DNA of 64,000 nucleotides from Brachionus rotundiformis (lineage: Eukaryota > Rotifera > Eurotatoria > Ploima > Brachionidae), in contig JAESIW010000193.1 in NCBI GenBank assembly GCA_016802295.1, positions 189,072-253,071 of the forward strand, given 5' to 3'. Made by a program: the position numbers and the translations under genes. Shown one piece after another: positions 25,828 to 37,702 of the stretch. The first letter of the stretch is position 1; every line of letters starts with the position of its first letter. The notes under the pieces are model-generated. The model had not been told where the DNA came from. It saw only the letters and a list, made by a program, of their open reading frames with translations, and searched no databases.

Positions 25828-27642
25828 TCAGGCCAGTAAAGTTAGAGCGGAATTCTGATTCGAGTTAACTTGTTGTTGATTCTGCTGTTGAGAAACTATT
25901 TGTACTTGTATTTGGACTTGAACTTGAACCTGAGCTGGTACAGTTGTAACAATATGTTGAGTATTTTGGCTAGAATTTCCCGTATAAAACTGTGCCGACT
26001 GGCCAACATTAGTCGTTGTAGAACAATTATTGTTTTGATTATTTCCATGACTATTACTTCCCAAAACAGTGCTTGAAACATAACCGTTTGTTACAAGTTC
26101 ATTGACGTCAGTAATATGATTTGGTTCTTTCATTCCTGGTTTCCAGCCAGCTTGAGAGATGGAATTACCTTCATTACCCATTATAGATGCAGCAGCAGCT
26201 ACTGCTTGTTGCTGTTGCTGTTGACTCATTGAAGCTAAACTAGTTAAATCGACACCGGCTTTCTTAAATAAACAGTAAAACAAAGCATCGAGTCTTTGGC
26301 AAGACATAGCTAAAGCTTTATACCATGTCTTAGAATTATTTTTAGACTTAAACAACGGAGCTAAATAAAAAGGTGAATCTCGGTCCAAGCAATTGTTCGG
26401 ACGACGAGATCTATAAATTTTATATGCCTCGATTGGACAATAAAGCGGAGGTTGTCTTGTATAAACTCTTGGACAATTAAGTTCAATGCCAGTTGAGCTA
26501 GAAGCAGCAGCGGCTGCTGCTGCTCTTAATTTACTAGTTTGTGTACCAGTCTTAGTTCTATGTGCCGTACGAGGTTGGCCTGGTTGAGTTGGTGGATTAC
26601 GAGTCGTTTTCTTGGCGTAAGTAGCTAATGTCAGATATTCTAGTCCATTATGAGGGTCTCTTTCTAACAACATATCGCCCCAGACTAAATTTAGATTTCC
26701 TCGCCATGCTTTATCTTCTTTCAAAAATTCACCAAAATAAATCATATTATTAAGATAAATTTCTGCTAAAAGACAATCTGGATTATCTCGATTTAAAAGG
26801 CCTTTTTCTTTTAGTAAATTTCTGTGAAACTGTAACAAATAACAAGTATCTTTCGTCTTTGTTCGTATAAGCTTTCCAATAGATCTTACCAAATCACGTT
26901 TTTTTTTTAAAATTGTTCTTGCTTCTTTAAAAGTTTCAGACCTAAGTAAGCTTTCAGGATAATTCTTTGTTTTTAAATAGCGTTCAAATGAATTCATAAA
27001 GCCAATAAGACTCTCTGGTTCATATTCCATACCGTCAGACTTTTTGGCCAATTCAAAGAAACTTTTCAAATAAGTATTCATTTGTGTGGGCTCCATATTT
27101 TCCATTGGAGTCATATCACCATATGATTGGCGTACGTAATTTTCAAGCTTTTTGACATCCCATTCTGTTTTTCTAAATGTATGTGTTGATACATTTGAGC
27201 CATTCAAAATAAATGAGCCTGACGAAAGCCCTCCATTTGGAGACATGACTAATGTATCTTCCAAATCTTGTTTAAAGCTTATATCAGCATCATTTTCATC
27301 TTGTAAATTAGAATCATCACATTGATCTAAATTAGCATCATTTAAACTTAAAGAGCCAGGATTTTGATCCATATTATGATCTGATTCCATATTTGTTTCT
27401 TCATTGGTCTGTGAATCGTCTTGACTACCTGGTTCATTTTGAATAAGTGAATTTAGCTCTGTTGCATTCACTAGTTCGTTTGTTACTAAAATTATTTCAT
27501 TCGTATCATTTGGATTGGATGTAATGCCGTCAGAATTGTTTTCACCACATTCGACCAGCATTGGTTCTTGATTAACCATTGATGTTATATCCTCTTTTTG
27601 ATCTAAATTGCATGATGTAGTTTCAAATTTTAATGGATCCAT
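25828..27642 (-). CDS. QRICH1/ZMYM-type protein with Crypton-derived recombinase-like domain
   Basis: A single intronless frame of 604 residues. Residues 1-150 are acidic and Asn/Gln-rich. From ~160 there is a helical SAM-like region (Y-V-R-Q-S-Y-G-D-M, Y-L-K-S-F-F-E-L-A-K-K, G-F-M-N-S-F-E-R-Y-L-K). The DUF3504 domain follows (F-K-E-A-R-T-I-L-K-K-K, W-R-G-N-L-N-L-V-W-G-D, C-P-I-E-A-Y-K-I-Y, S-P-F-Y-L-A-P-L, T-W-Y-K-A-L-A-M). This domain, found in QRICH1, ZMYM2/3/4 and KCTD1, derives from the tyrosine recombinase of Crypton transposons. Poly-Ala and poly-Gln tracts and a low-complexity Gln-rich C-terminus follow. No MYM fingers are seen, so QRICH1 is the closest comparison. It is presumably a nuclear transcription regulator. 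Confidence 0.8.
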   Translation of the reverse strand: MDPLKFETTSCNLDQKEDITSMVNQEPMLVECGENNSDGITSNPNDTNEIILVTNELVNATELNSLIQNEPGSQDDSQTNEETNMESDHNMDQNPGSLSLNDANLDQCDDSNLQDENDADISFKQDLEDTLVMSPNGGLSSGSFILNGSNVSTHTFRKTEWDVKKLENYVRQSYGDMTPMENMEPTQMNTYLKSFFELAKKSDGMEYEPESLIGFMNSFERYLKTKNYPESLLRSETFKEARTILKKKRDLVRSIGKLIRTKTKDTCYLLQFHRNLLKEKGLLNRDNPDCLLAEIYLNNMIYFGEFLKEDKAWRGNLNLVWGDMLLERDPHNGLEYLTLATYAKKTTRNPPTQPGQPRTAHRTKTGTQTSKLRAAAAAAASSSTGIELNCPRVYTRQPPLYCPIEAYKIYRSRRPNNCLDRDSPFYLAPLFKSKNNSKTWYKALAMSCQRLDALFYCLFKKAGVDLTSLASMSQQQQQQAVAAAASIMGNEGNSISQAGWKPGMKEPNHITDVNELVTNGYVSSTVLGSNSHGNNQNNNCSTTTNVGQSAQFYTGNSSQNTQHIVTTVPAQVQVQVQIQVQIVSQQQNQQQVNSNQNSALTLLA

Positions 27643-28899
27643 TTTTTTTAATTTTTAATTTAGGCGCCCGATTCAAATAAAATAAATGTATACTTTATCT
27701 ATCAATTAATGACATTTAATTAAATATGTAAATAATTTTTGCCAAAATAGCTAGTTACAGACAAACACATACAGAAAGACAGAAGATTATATATACGTAT
27801 TTGGAACGTTTTAGTTTGTATGCACTAAGAAGAAAGTAAATTTTTATTTGTCTATATAAATTTGATATTTTTAAACATTTTTGATTTATATACAAAATAT
27901 TATTTAGCTGCTAATAATTACAAAAGCCTTGAAATTATAATTAATTTGATTTTTTAATTAGATTTTTTTAATAAAAAATAAAAATGGAGACTAGTTAAAT
28001 TTTAAAATGAATTTCTCACGCGAGTGAGTCAAATCTAAAAATTATTAAAATTAGTAACTCAATATCCAATAAAAAATTTGAAATCAGTCTTTACATATAC
28101 TAATTTAACAATAATTTAATCTATTTATATAAATATAAATGTAGACATAAAAAATGTCTCATGAAAATAATAAAATCAAAGTTTAAATTAAATAAAAAAA
28201 TTAGTGTTCCATATAATAAAAAAAAAACAAAAAGCCAATAAACTAAATGATAAAATAACTTTATTTTTGTTAGTCAATTTAGTTTTGCTTTTATTTCTTG
28301 AAATTTTCCGTATTTACCGAGAATATTTGGTTTGTTATTTATGGTTTTTCACTAATACTTGAATAATATATAATCTTTTTATTCTACTGCATTATCATTA
28401 ATTTTACGCAATTCATAAAAAAATTATTCAGATGCATTATCGGTTTTTGAAAGATTCGTAGCGATGAATATTTTTTGATGAAAATTTCTATGAAATTTCA
28501 AACATGTTTTGAGTTTCTATAAAAAAAAGATCATTTAATTAAAATGTTTAATTTTCACAGTTTATTTAATTGATATGTATTTGAATTGATTTAATTGACA
28601 AAAATTATTAGCAATTATCAAAAATTTTATTTGCAAGAGAACAAAAAAATTTGAAAAATTCTTTTAATGAATTAGTTCAGAAAATTGACAGATTCACATA
28701 AGTTCAAAAAATTACTATATTATTAAATACTTATAAAAAACATTCTCAGATAATACTTTTTACAAAATTAACCATTCGTAAAAGCTAACAAGAATTTAAA
28801 AATGAAATTTATGGAAATTTTTATTAAAAAATATAATATTTAATAAACCATAAAATTATTTTATTGATTAATTTTGTAGATTATTATATTTGAATGAAT
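27643..28899. other. AT-rich spacer
   Basis: About 1.25 kb upstream of the QRICH1-like gene. Only A/T-rich sequence is visible, with no recognisable promoter motif or gene. Confidence 0.45.
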
Positions 28900-29870
28900 T
28901 TATTTTGGTAATAAAGAAATCAAATGACCAAAATTCTGATAAAAGTACTGAGAAACATCTGGATTTTGTGAAAGCCAATCCTTATTAAAATTGTAAAAAA
29001 TTTTTCATTATTAAACTTGTAATTATATTACTTTAACTTTTTGTATAGCTGATGATGTTAAATATTGTCCATATGTACCATTTCTTAATGAATCAAGTAA
29101 CATATCAACATTCAAGCCATTTTGAGCCAAAAAATCTTTTATTTTAATGGCTAAATCACTAGTTGAGATTTGTAAGCCCTTATTTTTTACAATAAAAAAA
29201 TTTAAAAAAAATTCAGAAAAAAAATACCTCAAAAGAAGCAATTAGTGTTTGTACAACACTATCAGGTAATAAATTTTTGATATCCTTTAATAATTTTTAA
29301 GAATTTATTATTTAAATTTTTAAAAAATTTACTTGAATATCTCTTTTACCAAACAAAGAAATTACTGATATAATTGTTGGAACATATTCAATAACTGTAG
29401 GAATAGTTTCCAAAATTGTTGAACCAATAGCTGACCAATCAATTCTAGGAACTTGAATTCCAAAATGATTCAAAATATCAAGTACAAAAGCTCTAAGAGT
29501 TTCATTTTGTTGTAAAAAATCCTTCGAAAAAAAAGATTAAAACTTTTTTTAATAAAATTTTTTACTTTGAATTTATCAATTAAGGTGGGATCGTTTAATT
29601 GACTGTTATCTCCAGCAAGAAGTGCTTGCAAATCAACACCATTTGAAGCCAAAAAAAACAAGACTGCTTGTAGAGCTTCCGGATTTTCTTGTAATTTTTG
29701 CTTTAAAAATTTTAAAAATAAGCAAGATATTACCAAAATTCTAAAATTACAGCTATGTAAGCAAGAGCAGCTGGGTCAGTTAAGAGGTCTTCAGGGCTTT
29801 GCTTTATACTTGCACTAAGTATAACACTAGTTAAGCAAAATATGCCTATTATTCCAGTTAAAGTTTTCAT
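28900..29870 (-). CDS. Small secreted helical protein, unrecognised (6 exons)
   Basis: Exons 29870-29751, 29700-29566, 29521-29333, 29284-29228, 29178-29032 and 28980-28900 join to give 242 residues. Every exon length is a multiple of three, so all introns are phase 0. The N-terminus is a clear signal peptide (M-K-T-L-T-G-I-I-G-I-F-C-L-T, cleavage near S-A-S). The mature protein is helical. It has loosely repeated phrases built on L-x-x-N-x-x-x-L-x-A/x-F/V-L and N-G-V/L-x-x-x-x-L-L, each carried by its own exon, suggesting growth by exon duplication. It has almost no cysteines and no transmembrane helix. I do not recognise the family. Secreted, leucine-rich, alpha-helical proteins of this size often bind lipids or serve in the gut, but no function can be assigned. 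Confidence 0.75.
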
Positions 29871-30243
29871 TTTAAAATTAATATATAATAAAATTGAAGA
29901 AAACTAATATATTTATATATAACTTATACATCTGTAGATTTCACTAAAAAAAATTTAATTGAGATAATTTTTTAAATTTTATAAAAGTGTTGGCTTTATC
30001 TTAATCGATATAACTAAAATTAGAAGAAATACATTAATGTAGGTTTTGGTTTTGCTTATTTTAATATTTTATTCAAATTAGAATAAATGAAGCAATTTTC
30101 GTCACTAAATTTAATTTTGCTCAAAAAAAAAATTTTTTTAACTTTAACTTTTGGGAAAATAAAAAGAAATAATTAGGATCAAAAAATTTTTTCATATTTT
30201 TATTCAAAATTCAAAAAAAATTTAAAATTCTATTCGTAAAATT
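29871..30243. other. Short AT-rich spacer
   Basis: About 370 bp between two minus-strand secreted-protein genes. Nothing recognisable beyond A/T tracts. Confidence 0.4.
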
Positions 30244-32875
30244 CTAATCACAACTTGGTTTTTCTCCGATCATTCGTGTTCCATAAATTTCAATTCCATT
30301 GTGAGTATTAACACACCAACAATACTTACTTTGTCTATCACATTGAACAGGTAAGTATTCACCTTTATTGTCACATTCAGGAACTGAAATATGTTTATCG
30401 ATATTCTCCATTTCTAGAGCCTTTTTTCTGTGAGTTACACATAAAGGTGGCACTAGAGTTATTGGAAAAATTTTGGTAACATATTTTGCTATAAAGAAAA
30501 TCAAAAGATGATAATAGAAAGTTTTTCAAAGTTTAATTTACAATAATAGACACGCTGATAAACTCCTTCACATCTCAGCAAGTGTTTTTGATAAATAGGC
30601 ACTGATGGTCCTAAAGGATCGCCATGTTCATTTACACAGGCACAAGATGCGCCAATACATTGAATTGCTTCATAATTACCTAAAGAGGTACAATAAACCT
30701 TGAAACCAATTGCTTTAAAACGTGATGCTTCATACAAAGCTAATGCACATTCTTTTAAACATAATACAATATATACCATATATTTAAATAATTTTCAATC
30801 CTTACCACAATTCATTTGTTCTGCATCAGAAATGTTAGCTTTAAATTCTGATATTGGAAGTCCGTCTTGCGTCACACATCGACATCTTAATAATTATCTG
30901 ATGAATAACAATATTTTATAATTTTACTTACTCTTTTTCATTGCATTGTTTTGGCGTAAAATTTCCATCTTCATTACAATCTGTATTTGGGTTTATATTT
31001 TTGAATAAAGAACAGGAAGTTTTTAAATTTGGATCAGGAAGACATTCACACGACGGGCACCCGTTTCTATCTAAATAAGTTCCATACTGACATTCAATTG
31101 GACATTTATTTTTTGACAAATAACAAGGAGACATCCATTCTGGTTTACACACGCATGTTTCGCATCCATTTTTATCAGTGTAATATCCATAGGGGCAATT
31201 TTCTGTGCAACGTAATTTTGAACAATTAATTTGAACTAAAGTGTTTGATTTCAAGCAATCACAAGTAGGACAACCATATTCATTTAAAACTGAACCATAT
31301 TCACATGTACCAAAAGGGCACTCCGGTTCTGGTGGACACTTATAAGAGCTTTCCGGTGAATTTGGTCTTATACAAATACATGATTCACATCCGTATTCAT
31401 CTTTTATTGAGCCATAATTACATGAAGGACAATCTAGTTTTGGACATTCATAAATCGATTTAGGTGTTGGTCTAGGTTTGCAGGCACATGAATCACAACC
31501 ATCTTCATCAGTATATGATCCATAGAAACAAGGATGACAAAAAGGAATCTTACATTGAGTTTCTGTTTTTTTTAGACAATCGCAAGTTTCACAACCTTCA
31601 GCGTTTTTTTTTCGTCCTAACGAACAATGAGTAACTGGACAGCTTATTTCTGGACAAGTTTTACTTGCCATTTGTAATTTTGTACTTGTAAACTCAACTG
31701 AGGAATTTTTCTTCTGGAAATAAACATCAAGATTTTGGTCTTCTTGTTCATTTTGATTTTTTTTCAAACGCATTATATTTTCATTTGACAAATCTAGTTT
31801 GGTTTGATTAGTTAAATTAAAATTTCTAATCAAATGGTGATCTTGATTATTGAAACTTTTATTTTTAGAAATGTCAATTTTTTTCCCAATAGATTCATTT
31901 CTTTCGTAATCGCTGTCAATTGTAGTATTGAAGTAGGAAAAATTTCGATTTATCATTCGTTCATTAAAAGTTTTGTTAATAAAATTAAACTTAATCTCTA
32001 GATCTATAATTGGAAAATAAGGTTTTGTCGTGGATAATATATCTGTATTATTTTTCTTGTGAACTGAATTTTTTATTGAATCAGAATATAATATTTTCCT
32101 CTTAGAGTTATTCTTCGCTTTATGTTCAAATAACTGTTTAAAAACGTTTTCTGTCTGTTTTTTGTTTGTTATGCTCAAGTTTAAATCAGCAGTCAGTTTT
32201 TCATTTTGATTTGACCAGCAAGAATCGTCTGAATCTGAAAATACTAAATTTTTGATGTTTTTTATACAAAATTTTTCCAATAAATGGAAAAAATTAATTC
32301 TTGAATCATCAGTGTGAAAAAATTTCGATTTAGACAAAATAAAAATATCTAAATGATCAAGATTGCAGGCATCTATACTCAAATCTAGTGAATAACAAAA
32401 TGCAACTATGATGAAATCATCACGAATATCTAAAATTTTCAAATATCCACTATGTTGATTTTTAAAATATAGACGATTGTCAATAGAACTAAAAGCTGCT
32501 TTTAAATTTTCGACAGTTTCACAAGTGTTTAAGCTAAAATAAGAATAAATATAGTACAAATTTATTGAGGATAAAAATTATCACCTATTTTTTCCTGAAT
32601 ACATTATTTGAATTGTATCATTTAATATTTTTAAATCTAGAACACCATTTTTCCAAGTATTTGTTTTATAGAAAAAATTAGTTCTAACAATCTCATACCA
32701 TTTTCCTTTCAACTAAAGAAAAAAATTTGATTTTTATGATTAATTTAATAGAGTATACCTTTTCATAATCAAATTTGGTTTTGTCTTTAAAAAAACAAAT
32801 CTGTCTTTCTTCCAAATTTAGACTCACTAATGAAATATGAATAAAGATAAAATTCCAGAAATAAAGACGCTTCAT
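30244..32875 (-). CDS. Secreted lipocalin - antistasin repeats - thyroglobulin type-1 mosaic protein (6 exons)
   Basis: Exons 32875-32759, 32712-32585, 32533-30932, 30885-30806, 30751-30542 and 30488-30244 join in phase to give 793 residues. After a signal peptide (M-K-R-L-Y-F-W-N-F-I-F), a lipocalin-like barrel begins with the G-K-W-Y-E-I-V-R motif and includes Y-L-K-I-L-D-I and H-L-D-I-F-I-L-S. A ~150-residue Asn/Ser/Lys-rich linker follows. Then come six antistasin-like Cys modules (G-C-E-T-C-D-C type, one every ~30-35 residues). Last are three thyroglobulin type-1 repeats, the third complete (P-E-C-D, Y-L-P-V-Q-C-D, Y-C-W-C-V, G-T-R). Antistasin modules inhibit serine proteases and thyroglobulin repeats inhibit cysteine proteases, so a secreted multi-protease inhibitor with a ligand-binding head is plausible. 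I know of no standard family with this order. Confidence 0.85.
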
Positions 32876-34000
32876 TTCATTATCTAAAGATTTAAATTTT
32901 ATAAAAATTAAAAAAATTATTAAATCATTTGCATAAAAATACAAATCATTTTATGTGTTTTTTTTCTTTTTTATCATTAAATTATTTAAATCAAAGTGAA
33001 TGATTTAAGAAAATTAATTATTTATATACTTTTTAGCAAAATACAAACTGAATTTTTAGGAAAAATGAACATAATCTAATAAATCTTTTCTAGATTTATA
33101 AATAAATAAAAATACTAAAATTAACCTAAATATGAATATCTCAGGAAATCAGATAAAAATATAAAACATTTTTTCTAATAATCAAACCAATAATAATGGA
33201 TTTTGACCAGACGTTAAACGAATTTATTGATTTTATATTTAATAGTTGAAAATAAATATTGTTATCAGTTTATCTTTATGTCTGTTAGCTATTAGTTCAA
33301 TTTAATATTTTGCATTAAACTTCTGAGAAAACAAATTAAGAAAAACAAATATTCGTGATGAGTAGAATTTAAAAATTAGTTTAATTGAATTAAGAATATA
33401 TTATTTTGTATAAAATTGATTGTAAATGGTTGTAGATTATATCAAATTTCTATTCAATTAGAGTCAATTTGTTCAATTCAGGTATCGAATTTAAGACAAA
33501 TAAAATTTAATTTTTTTATATTCATAAAATCTTGCTAAAATATCAAAAGTTTAAGTTCATTTTTTTATGAATATGAAAAATACATAAAAAAAAAACCTTC
33601 TTAATAAAAAAAATTCAAAGAATTTATTTTAATTCTTAATTAACGTAATTCTCTGATCAATTTTAAAATAGTTAATCTAACTGTTTATTTATCGATATTT
33701 TTTATTGATTTTGTCTTTAGAAATCATAATTTTTAACTTAATTAAAAAAAAAAATATGATAAAAAAATTTTATTTCTGAATTCTAGTTATTTTTGTAATA
33801 TTCTAAAATTTAAAACTTCTATAAAAATATTAAAGTTAATTTTAATTAACCAAAAAATGAATAAAAACAAGTGAATAGTATTTCAAAAAGGCAGTTTTAA
33901 TTTTTTTCTTTTGATTTCTAAAATTAAGAAATAAATAATTACAGTTAAATTTTAAATTTGATTTGTGATAGAGATTTTTAATTGTTTATGACTTGGATAA
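32876..34000. other. AT-rich spacer
   Basis: About 1.1 kb between two minus-strand genes. No gene or structured repeat is seen. Confidence 0.45.
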
Positions 34001-36255
34001 CTATTCATTAATTTCATCGTCATCATCACTTCGTATATTAACATTTTTGACAGGAAAAATTATGTTTGTTGATGGTGTAAACATGGCTAGAATATCTGCT
34101 GAACTTGCTTGCTCATCTTTAAGATTATTACCCGCAAATATTGAATTTTTATCATTACTTTGGTTTGTTTTAACATTTGAATTTTGCCTTGAGAGATTCT
34201 TTGAACTTTTGATAAAATCCCTTCTAGTTTCTTTTATATTTGGAGAATCTGAAAGCTTTGATTTGCTAAAACCAAGGCTTGTTCTCATAAAATCAGGAAT
34301 TGGGATAATTACATGCTTTAAGTTTTTATTATCCTTAAAATCGCTTGCGTACGATAGATGATCGTTTCTTGATTTAATTTTTTTTAGATTCCTATCTTCA
34401 TTAATAAATTTGGACTTACGAAACGGCATAACATATTTAAAATTACGCCAAAAATTAGAATCTGAAAAATTTAATTTCTCTATTTGTTTTAATCCACAAT
34501 TATACTTAAAAACTGATGTTAATTTACGAGAAATATAAGATATTGGATTTTTTGATTGTCTTGAAGGAGTCTCTAAGAATTTAACAGCTTTATTGAACCT
34601 ATTTTTATCTACATCCTTATTAATAAAAATAATAGTTGTATTATTTTTTTCTTTAAAAACTCTAAGCTTTTCCAAAAAGGCATGCTTGTTTTTCTCAGAA
34701 AAATGCTCTACGAAAAATTCATGACTGACAATTACAATAACTCTAAGGGAGCTTTTTAATTTTTCAAAATTCTTTTTAAAATTATTCTTATCTGATACAT
34801 TAAATAAGGATATTTTATAATTTGCAAGGTTATCTGAATTTAATGATAAAAAGTTATTAACCCATTTTTTATCGAATTCATCATAGCAGATTATCGCATC
34901 GTAACTAAGATTTCTTTTATCATCTTGTCTAAAACATTGACAGCATGCACATATATGATAAGTTCTGACTTGAATAAAACGACCTATGCAGCATAAAAAT
35001 ATAAAAGTGAGGATCAAAAAAATGGGAACAATTAAGAAAAAAAGATAAAAATATTCGGAATTTGATTGGTTTGCATTTAAATTTCCATTATCTGATGATA
35101 AAGTTGTCGTTGATATTAAAAGATTTGCAAAATCAGGAGTATTTGAGTTATTTTGATTGCTGAATGAAAGAAAAGTAGAAAACGTTCTAGTTAGAAGACC
35201 ATCAAATGAAGTAGCAGTCTAAAAAAAATATATAAATAATTTTTTCAAATTTTTTAAGATCATCTTACACCACAAGGAAATTCTAGAACATATATTGAAG
35301 GAGAATTGCTACAATATATCTGAAAAATTGGTTTTGATCGATCAACATCATTCGCGATTAAACGAAACCAAGACAATGTTAATTGACCATTTGATGGACA
35401 AAAACATATGAATGTAGGGATTAAATTAGCTTGCCGAAAGTCATAATTTGATATATTATTTAGAAAATATTTTAAATCATCTTGATTATATAACCCATAT
35501 TGTAGTAAATTTTGATCATCAAATCCTTGTAAGCTGTTGGTAGTTGCATCTAGTTTTCTATTATTAATCATAGGATACTTTTTTATATTATTAAATGCCA
35601 AGTTTAACTCGTTGGTAAGCACTGATATATTGTTAAATTTTAAATCGATATGTAAATTTAAATTTGGTAATGTAAGTGGCCATAAAAGATCTAAATCCTT
35701 GAGTCTATTGTAAGCTAAACCAAGGTATTCTAAACTAGGAAATCGTGTTGATCCATCGGATTTGATAAAAACTTTTGATTGTATGTATCCTATCATATTA
35801 TTCGTTAAGTTAAGAGATCTTAATTTAGATGCAAATCCATCATCAAAGTCTGTCGAAAAAATAGACGAATTTATTTGGTTGTTGGCCAAATTTATTGTGT
35901 TCAAATTTGATAGACAAGCAAGATCTCGAAAGGAATTAGTAATTGATTTTATTAAGTTTGAACTTAAATCAAGATTAACCAATAATTTAAAACGACACAA
36001 TTGATCAATAGGAATGAAAGTGTAAACATTTGGTGATAGATCTATTTCGTTGTATCTTGTAGATTGTGAGCTAAACGAATATGGAAACAATGGATTTACT
36101 TGTGTATTGTCAAAACAATTGAATACGAATGTGACTCTCCAATAAGCAGATGAATTTGAATAAGAAATTTCATTTGTTGTACAATTATTTGCTGAAAGTG
36201 GTTTAATATTGAGAAAAAACATTAAAAAAATACAAATTTGTATTTTAATTAGCAT
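34001..36255 (-). CDS. Toll-like receptor: LRR ectodomain, TM, divergent TIR (2 exons)
   Basis: Exons 36255-35269 and 35218-34001 join in phase 0 to give 734 residues. A signal peptide (M-L-I-K-I-Q-I-C-I-F-L-M-F-F) is followed by about six LRRs (L-L-V-N-L-D-L-S-S-N-L-I, L-N-T-I-N-L-A-N-N-Q-I, L-E-Y-L-G-L-A-Y-N-R-L) and a Cys-containing cap. Next are a juxtamembrane Ser/Asn region, a TM helix (Y-L-F-F-L-I-V-P-I-F-L-I-L-T-F-I-F-L-C-C), and a cytosolic TIR-like domain with Y-D-A-I-I-C-Y-D, W-V-N-N-F-L and R-V-I-V-I-V-S-H-E-F-F. The BB loop and the box 3 F-W motif are weak. The long basic, Ser/Asn-rich tail is unusual. Probably an innate-immune or adhesion receptor; signalling competence of the TIR is uncertain. 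Confidence 0.8.
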
Positions 36256-37055
36256 TTTAAAAATATTATCAACTATCTATTGAAATTTTATAATGCAAAA
36301 TAGTTTAAAATAATTGAAATAAAATAAGTATTTATGATAAAAATTAAGAAAAAAAGATAAAAGTGTCCTGTTATTGTTGGAAATTTTAAAATATTTGATT
36401 GAATTTTTTTTTTAAATGGCTAACTATATTTATTTGACATAAAATTTTTGAAAATATTTAGTTTCTATAGAAACAACTAGAAAAATCAATGGAATAATAA
36501 GAGAAATGCCTTATTGGTTAAATTTAAATCAAATATATGCTATTTGTAATTTAAAAATAATAAGTAAACAAAATTATCGTTGATTTATCTTTAAAAAGAT
36601 TTCTATATAATTTTAAATTTTAGTGAATTATTATAAAATAAATAAGTAAGAAATGCATGGTATGAATTATTTTTTTACCAGGCTCCTGTTCCGGATTAAT
36701 TTTAAAAAAATAAAATAATCAGAAATAAGATATTTTTAAATACAGCCGTTATGAGTATTCTAGAGTTCATAAATTATCTATGTCAACATCCTTTTTTACA
36801 AATTTAATAGAATGAAGACAAAAATTTTTGGCAATTATCCGAGTTTTCAACAAAATTTCTTCTGTTCTAAAATCATTCAATCATTAATGAATTGGCAAAA
36901 TCTCCCAACGTATTTTGCTTAGTCAAAATGTGGTTAATTAAAAAGATTGTTTTTTGAAAAAATTATTTATAGATTTTATGATTTGAATTTTAAAAAAATT
37001 TAATCAATTTTGAAGAAAATATAGGAGACACCAAGTCAAATAATATCAACATTTG
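36256..37055. other. AT-rich spacer upstream of the receptor gene
   Basis: About 800 bp that should include the receptor's promoter. No clear element is seen. It runs into the transposon region at its right end. Confidence 0.4.
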
Positions 37056-37430
37056 GGAATTTCAACTCGATTTACAACCTACAATCAGATATAGATAAAG
37101 TGTGTAAATGGTCAAAAGAATGGTCGACTCAGCTAAATGAAGATAAATGCAAAGTTGTTCATATTGGAAAAAAAATCCAGAGTTTGATTATAAAATTGGC
37201 TCAGTAAGTCAAAAGTCGAAAGGAATTTGGGTATTTACATACAGAGTAATTTAAAATGAGCTACCCAAGTCAAAAATGCTACAGCTAAAGCAAATAGAAT
37301 GTTGGGTTTAATTAAGAAAGCATTTAAATATCCTTGTAGCGAGACTATGAAGTTATTGTATTGTTCAATGGTTAGACCGCACCTGGAATATGCTGTCAGT
37401 TCATAGTGTCCTTATTTAGGAAGAGACAGG
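37056..37430 (+). pseudogene. Non-LTR retrotransposon reverse transcriptase fragment
   Basis: The + strand carries the C-terminal part of a LINE-type reverse transcriptase: L-Q-S-D-I-D-K-V, W-S-K-E-W, L-N-E-D-K-C-K-V-V-H-I-G-K, then K-A-N-R-M-L-G-L-I-K-K-A-F and V-R-P-H-L-E-Y-A-V. The frame shifts at least once and has stops at two positions where Trp is expected (L-K-stop-A-T-Q-V and S-S-stop-C-P-Y). No endonuclease or 5' part is present. It ends abruptly where the inverted-arm element begins at about 37438, so it was probably interrupted by that insertion. A dead relic. Confidence 0.75.
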
Positions 37431-37437
37431 TTTTTTT

Positions 37438-37702
37438 TTATTTTCATTTAGAGAAACAAAAAAAAATTTATTTTTTAGAAATTGATTGAAATTATCAATG
37501 ACTAATCTAAATCAATTGTTTGATAAAACGATTAATTTTGGACGTAAACAAAAATTTATTCAAAAAAAAATTAAAATATTTAACAAATAAATAAAACAAA
37601 TATTTTAAAAAATGAATTCCATATTAAATTAAACTAAATCGCTTTTTAAAAATTGCATATCGATTAATACCATATCGATTAATTTTGTTCAAGACAAAGC
37701 GA
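37438..37702 (+). repeat. Left inverted arm of the fold-back element
   Basis: Inverted partner of 41103-41350, with only small gaps and substitutions. The outer boundary is placed where similarity to the partner starts, next to the reverse transcriptase relic. Confidence 0.65.

Noticed and set aside
33993..34361. 122-codon + strand frame
   Set aside because: It is antisense to the TIR-tail exon of the receptor gene and has no domain.
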